From the NCBI GenBank assembly GCA_019747615.1, contig JAIEQQ010000396.1, forward strand, positions 1 through 5,529: DNA of 5,529 nucleotides. Reading direction: 5' to 3'. The position numbers and the translations under genes were made by a program. The notes under the pieces are model-generated. The model made no database searches. It was not told the origin of the DNA and was given only the letters and a program-made list of their open reading frames with translations. Numbering within the stretch: position 1 is the first letter of the stretch; each line of letters opens with the position of its first letter. The stretch comes from Phycisphaerales bacterium (lineage in GTDB: Bacteria > Planctomycetota > Phycisphaerae > Phycisphaerales > UBA1924). Positions 4,765 through 5,529 of the stretch are shown here, one piece after another.

Positions 4765-5301
4765 ATGATCACCGAGTCAGTCGTGCGAGATCGAGCCCGT
4801 GGGTGGCGTGCCCTCTCGATGGTCGGGCTCGCCGCCGTGCTAATCGGCGGGCTCTCTGGGTGCGCTCACTCTTGCCCGAACAATGACGAACATCTCGTGC
4901 AAATGTCACAGTTCGAAGACATCGGGCCGCCAGGTTCCCGTATCTGGAGGGGCAGTCTTCATGTCAAAGGTCAGTTGCGTGCGCCAGCAACCATCGAGGT
5001 GACATCGAAAGGCAACGGAGTACTCGAGTTCGATCGGTTCAGCGTCCATGTCATCGATGAGCACGACGATGGGTTCCTCTTTGAACCGCGGCTCTTGCAC
5101 ATCCTGAACACCGACTACGACGGTGACGGATACAAAGACCTGCTGATCTTCGGGGAGCGAGTCTGCACCGATGACCCGAGTGAGAGTCCCGGTCGTGCGT
5201 GGATATTCATCGCATTTGTGTTTGACGCCGACGCGGGCAGGTACAGGGTCGCGGCTGATCCGAACGGCTTTGTGACAACAGCCGCCGGCGACACAAAATA
5301 G
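4765..5301 (+). CDS. Small lipoprotein with one DxDGDGxxD calcium-loop motif
   Basis: I do not recognise this family. The 178-residue product starts with a lipoprotein signal peptide: a basic n-region (RDRARGWR), a hydrophobic core at about 19-30 and the lipobox LSGC with Cys33, so the mature protein should be lipid-anchored. The rest looks like a beta-rich extracytoplasmic domain. Near residue 117 it contains DYDGDGYKDLLI, the calcium-binding loop seen in FG-GAP/VCBS and EF-hand-like repeats, but in a single copy. The shape resembles small proteins carrying one such 'DGxxDL' loop. The ATG at 4765 puts the signal peptide at a normal length. The in-frame ATG at 4729, after seven A residues, would add 12 residues before the basic region, and 4819 would remove it. 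No Shine-Dalgarno supports any of these. It follows the M50 gene by 68 bases and converges with the aminopeptidase gene 19 bases on. Confidence 0.8.
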   Translation: MITESVVRDRARGWRALSMVGLAAVLIGGLSGCAHSCPNNDEHLVQMSQFEDIGPPGSRIWRGSLHVKGQLRAPATIEVTSKGNGVLEFDRFSVHVIDEHDDGFLFEPRLLHILNTDYDGDGYKDLLIFGERVCTDDPSESPGRAWIFIAFVFDADAGRYRVAADPNGFVTTAAGDTK

Positions 5302-5320
5302 CGATCAGGTCACCACGTCC

Positions 5321-5529
5321 TTACCGCTCGCCCATCACGCGCTCGATCTCCGGTGCCGTCTTCGGGATCGCCTCAGAGAGCACCTGTCGCCCGCGTGAGG
5401 TGATGAGCACGTCGTCCTCGATTCGGATCCCGAGTTTCTGATCGGGGATGTAAACGCCAGGCTCGATGGTGACGACGGCGCCGGGCTCCAGCGGCGTCCG
5501 CGGGTCGATGTCGTGGACTTCGAGGCCCA
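5321..5529 (-). CDS. pepP: Xaa-Pro aminopeptidase (M24), C-terminal end (partial)
   Basis: The minus strand is open from the window edge to the TAA at 5323-5321 and gives 68 complete C-terminal residues. It reads GLEVHD, then [16 protein letters not shown], then [12 protein letters not shown] and finally [17 protein letters not shown]. These are the hallmarks of the 'pita-bread' metallopeptidase M24 family: the VHD histidine, the metal ligand Glu of TIEPG and the last metal ligand Glu of RIEDD. The VLS ... IPK ... EIE ending is typical of aminopeptidase P and related Xaa-Pro dipeptidases, which remove the residue before proline using two metal ions. The N-terminal domain and the other ligands lie beyond the window, so aminopeptidase and dipeptidase cannot be told apart for certain. 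It converges with the lipoprotein gene, and no terminator is visible in the 19-base gap. Confidence 0.93.
   Translation of the reverse strand, partial: GLEVHDIDPRTPLEPGAVVTIEPGVYIPDQKLGIRIEDDVLITSRGRQVLSEAIPKTAPEIERVMGER

Overview
This is a GC-rich window from a bacterial chromosome. It looks most like a planctomycete, possibly of the Phycisphaerae type. The reasons are the GC bias, mostly weak or absent Shine-Dalgarno sequences away from the ribosomal genes, a lysine/arginine-rich extension on ribosomal protein bL35, and small membrane proteins ending in a 'CPxC-YDL ... CPEC' zinc ribbon. This lineage call is inference from recognised sequence style; no database search was run.

Layout from left to right. 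(1) 1-280: the 3' end of a plus-strand gene, best read as recJ, containing an extreme G-run tract. (2) 281-528: a non-coding gap with a degenerate 9-10 bp purine-rich repeat, four copies of a hexanucleotide, a possible 13-codon mini-ORF and a possible promoter directly in front of argC. (3) 529-2800: three tightly packed genes, argC (arginine biosynthesis) followed by two tandem paralogous two-helix membrane proteins with C-terminal zinc ribbons. Both junctions can be read as the same 4-base GTGA stop/start overlap, so the three probably form one transcription unit. (4) 2909-3917: the ribosomal protein pair rpmI (bL35) and rplT (bL20), with good Shine-Dalgarno sites, a 175-bp spacer that can fold into hairpins, and a strong rho-independent terminator. 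infC, the usual first gene of this operon, is not in front of rpmI. (5) 3992-4696: a compact intramembrane M50 (site-2-protease-like) zinc metalloprotease. (6) 4765-5301: an unrecognised small lipoprotein with one Dx[DN]xDG-type calcium-loop motif. (7) 5321-5529, minus strand: the C-terminus of an M24 Xaa-Pro aminopeptidase, convergent with the lipoprotein gene.

Most of the window is ordinary housekeeping sequence: DNA repair, arginine synthesis, two 50S proteins and two peptidases. The parts that known families do not explain are the duplicated zinc-ribbon membrane pair attached to argC, the extended bL35 and bL20 tails, the structured rpmI-rplT spacer, the G-run tracts and the repeats upstream of argC. 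I see no CRISPR array, insertion sequence, tRNA, rRNA or phage gene, and nothing that amounts to a convincing new multi-gene system.
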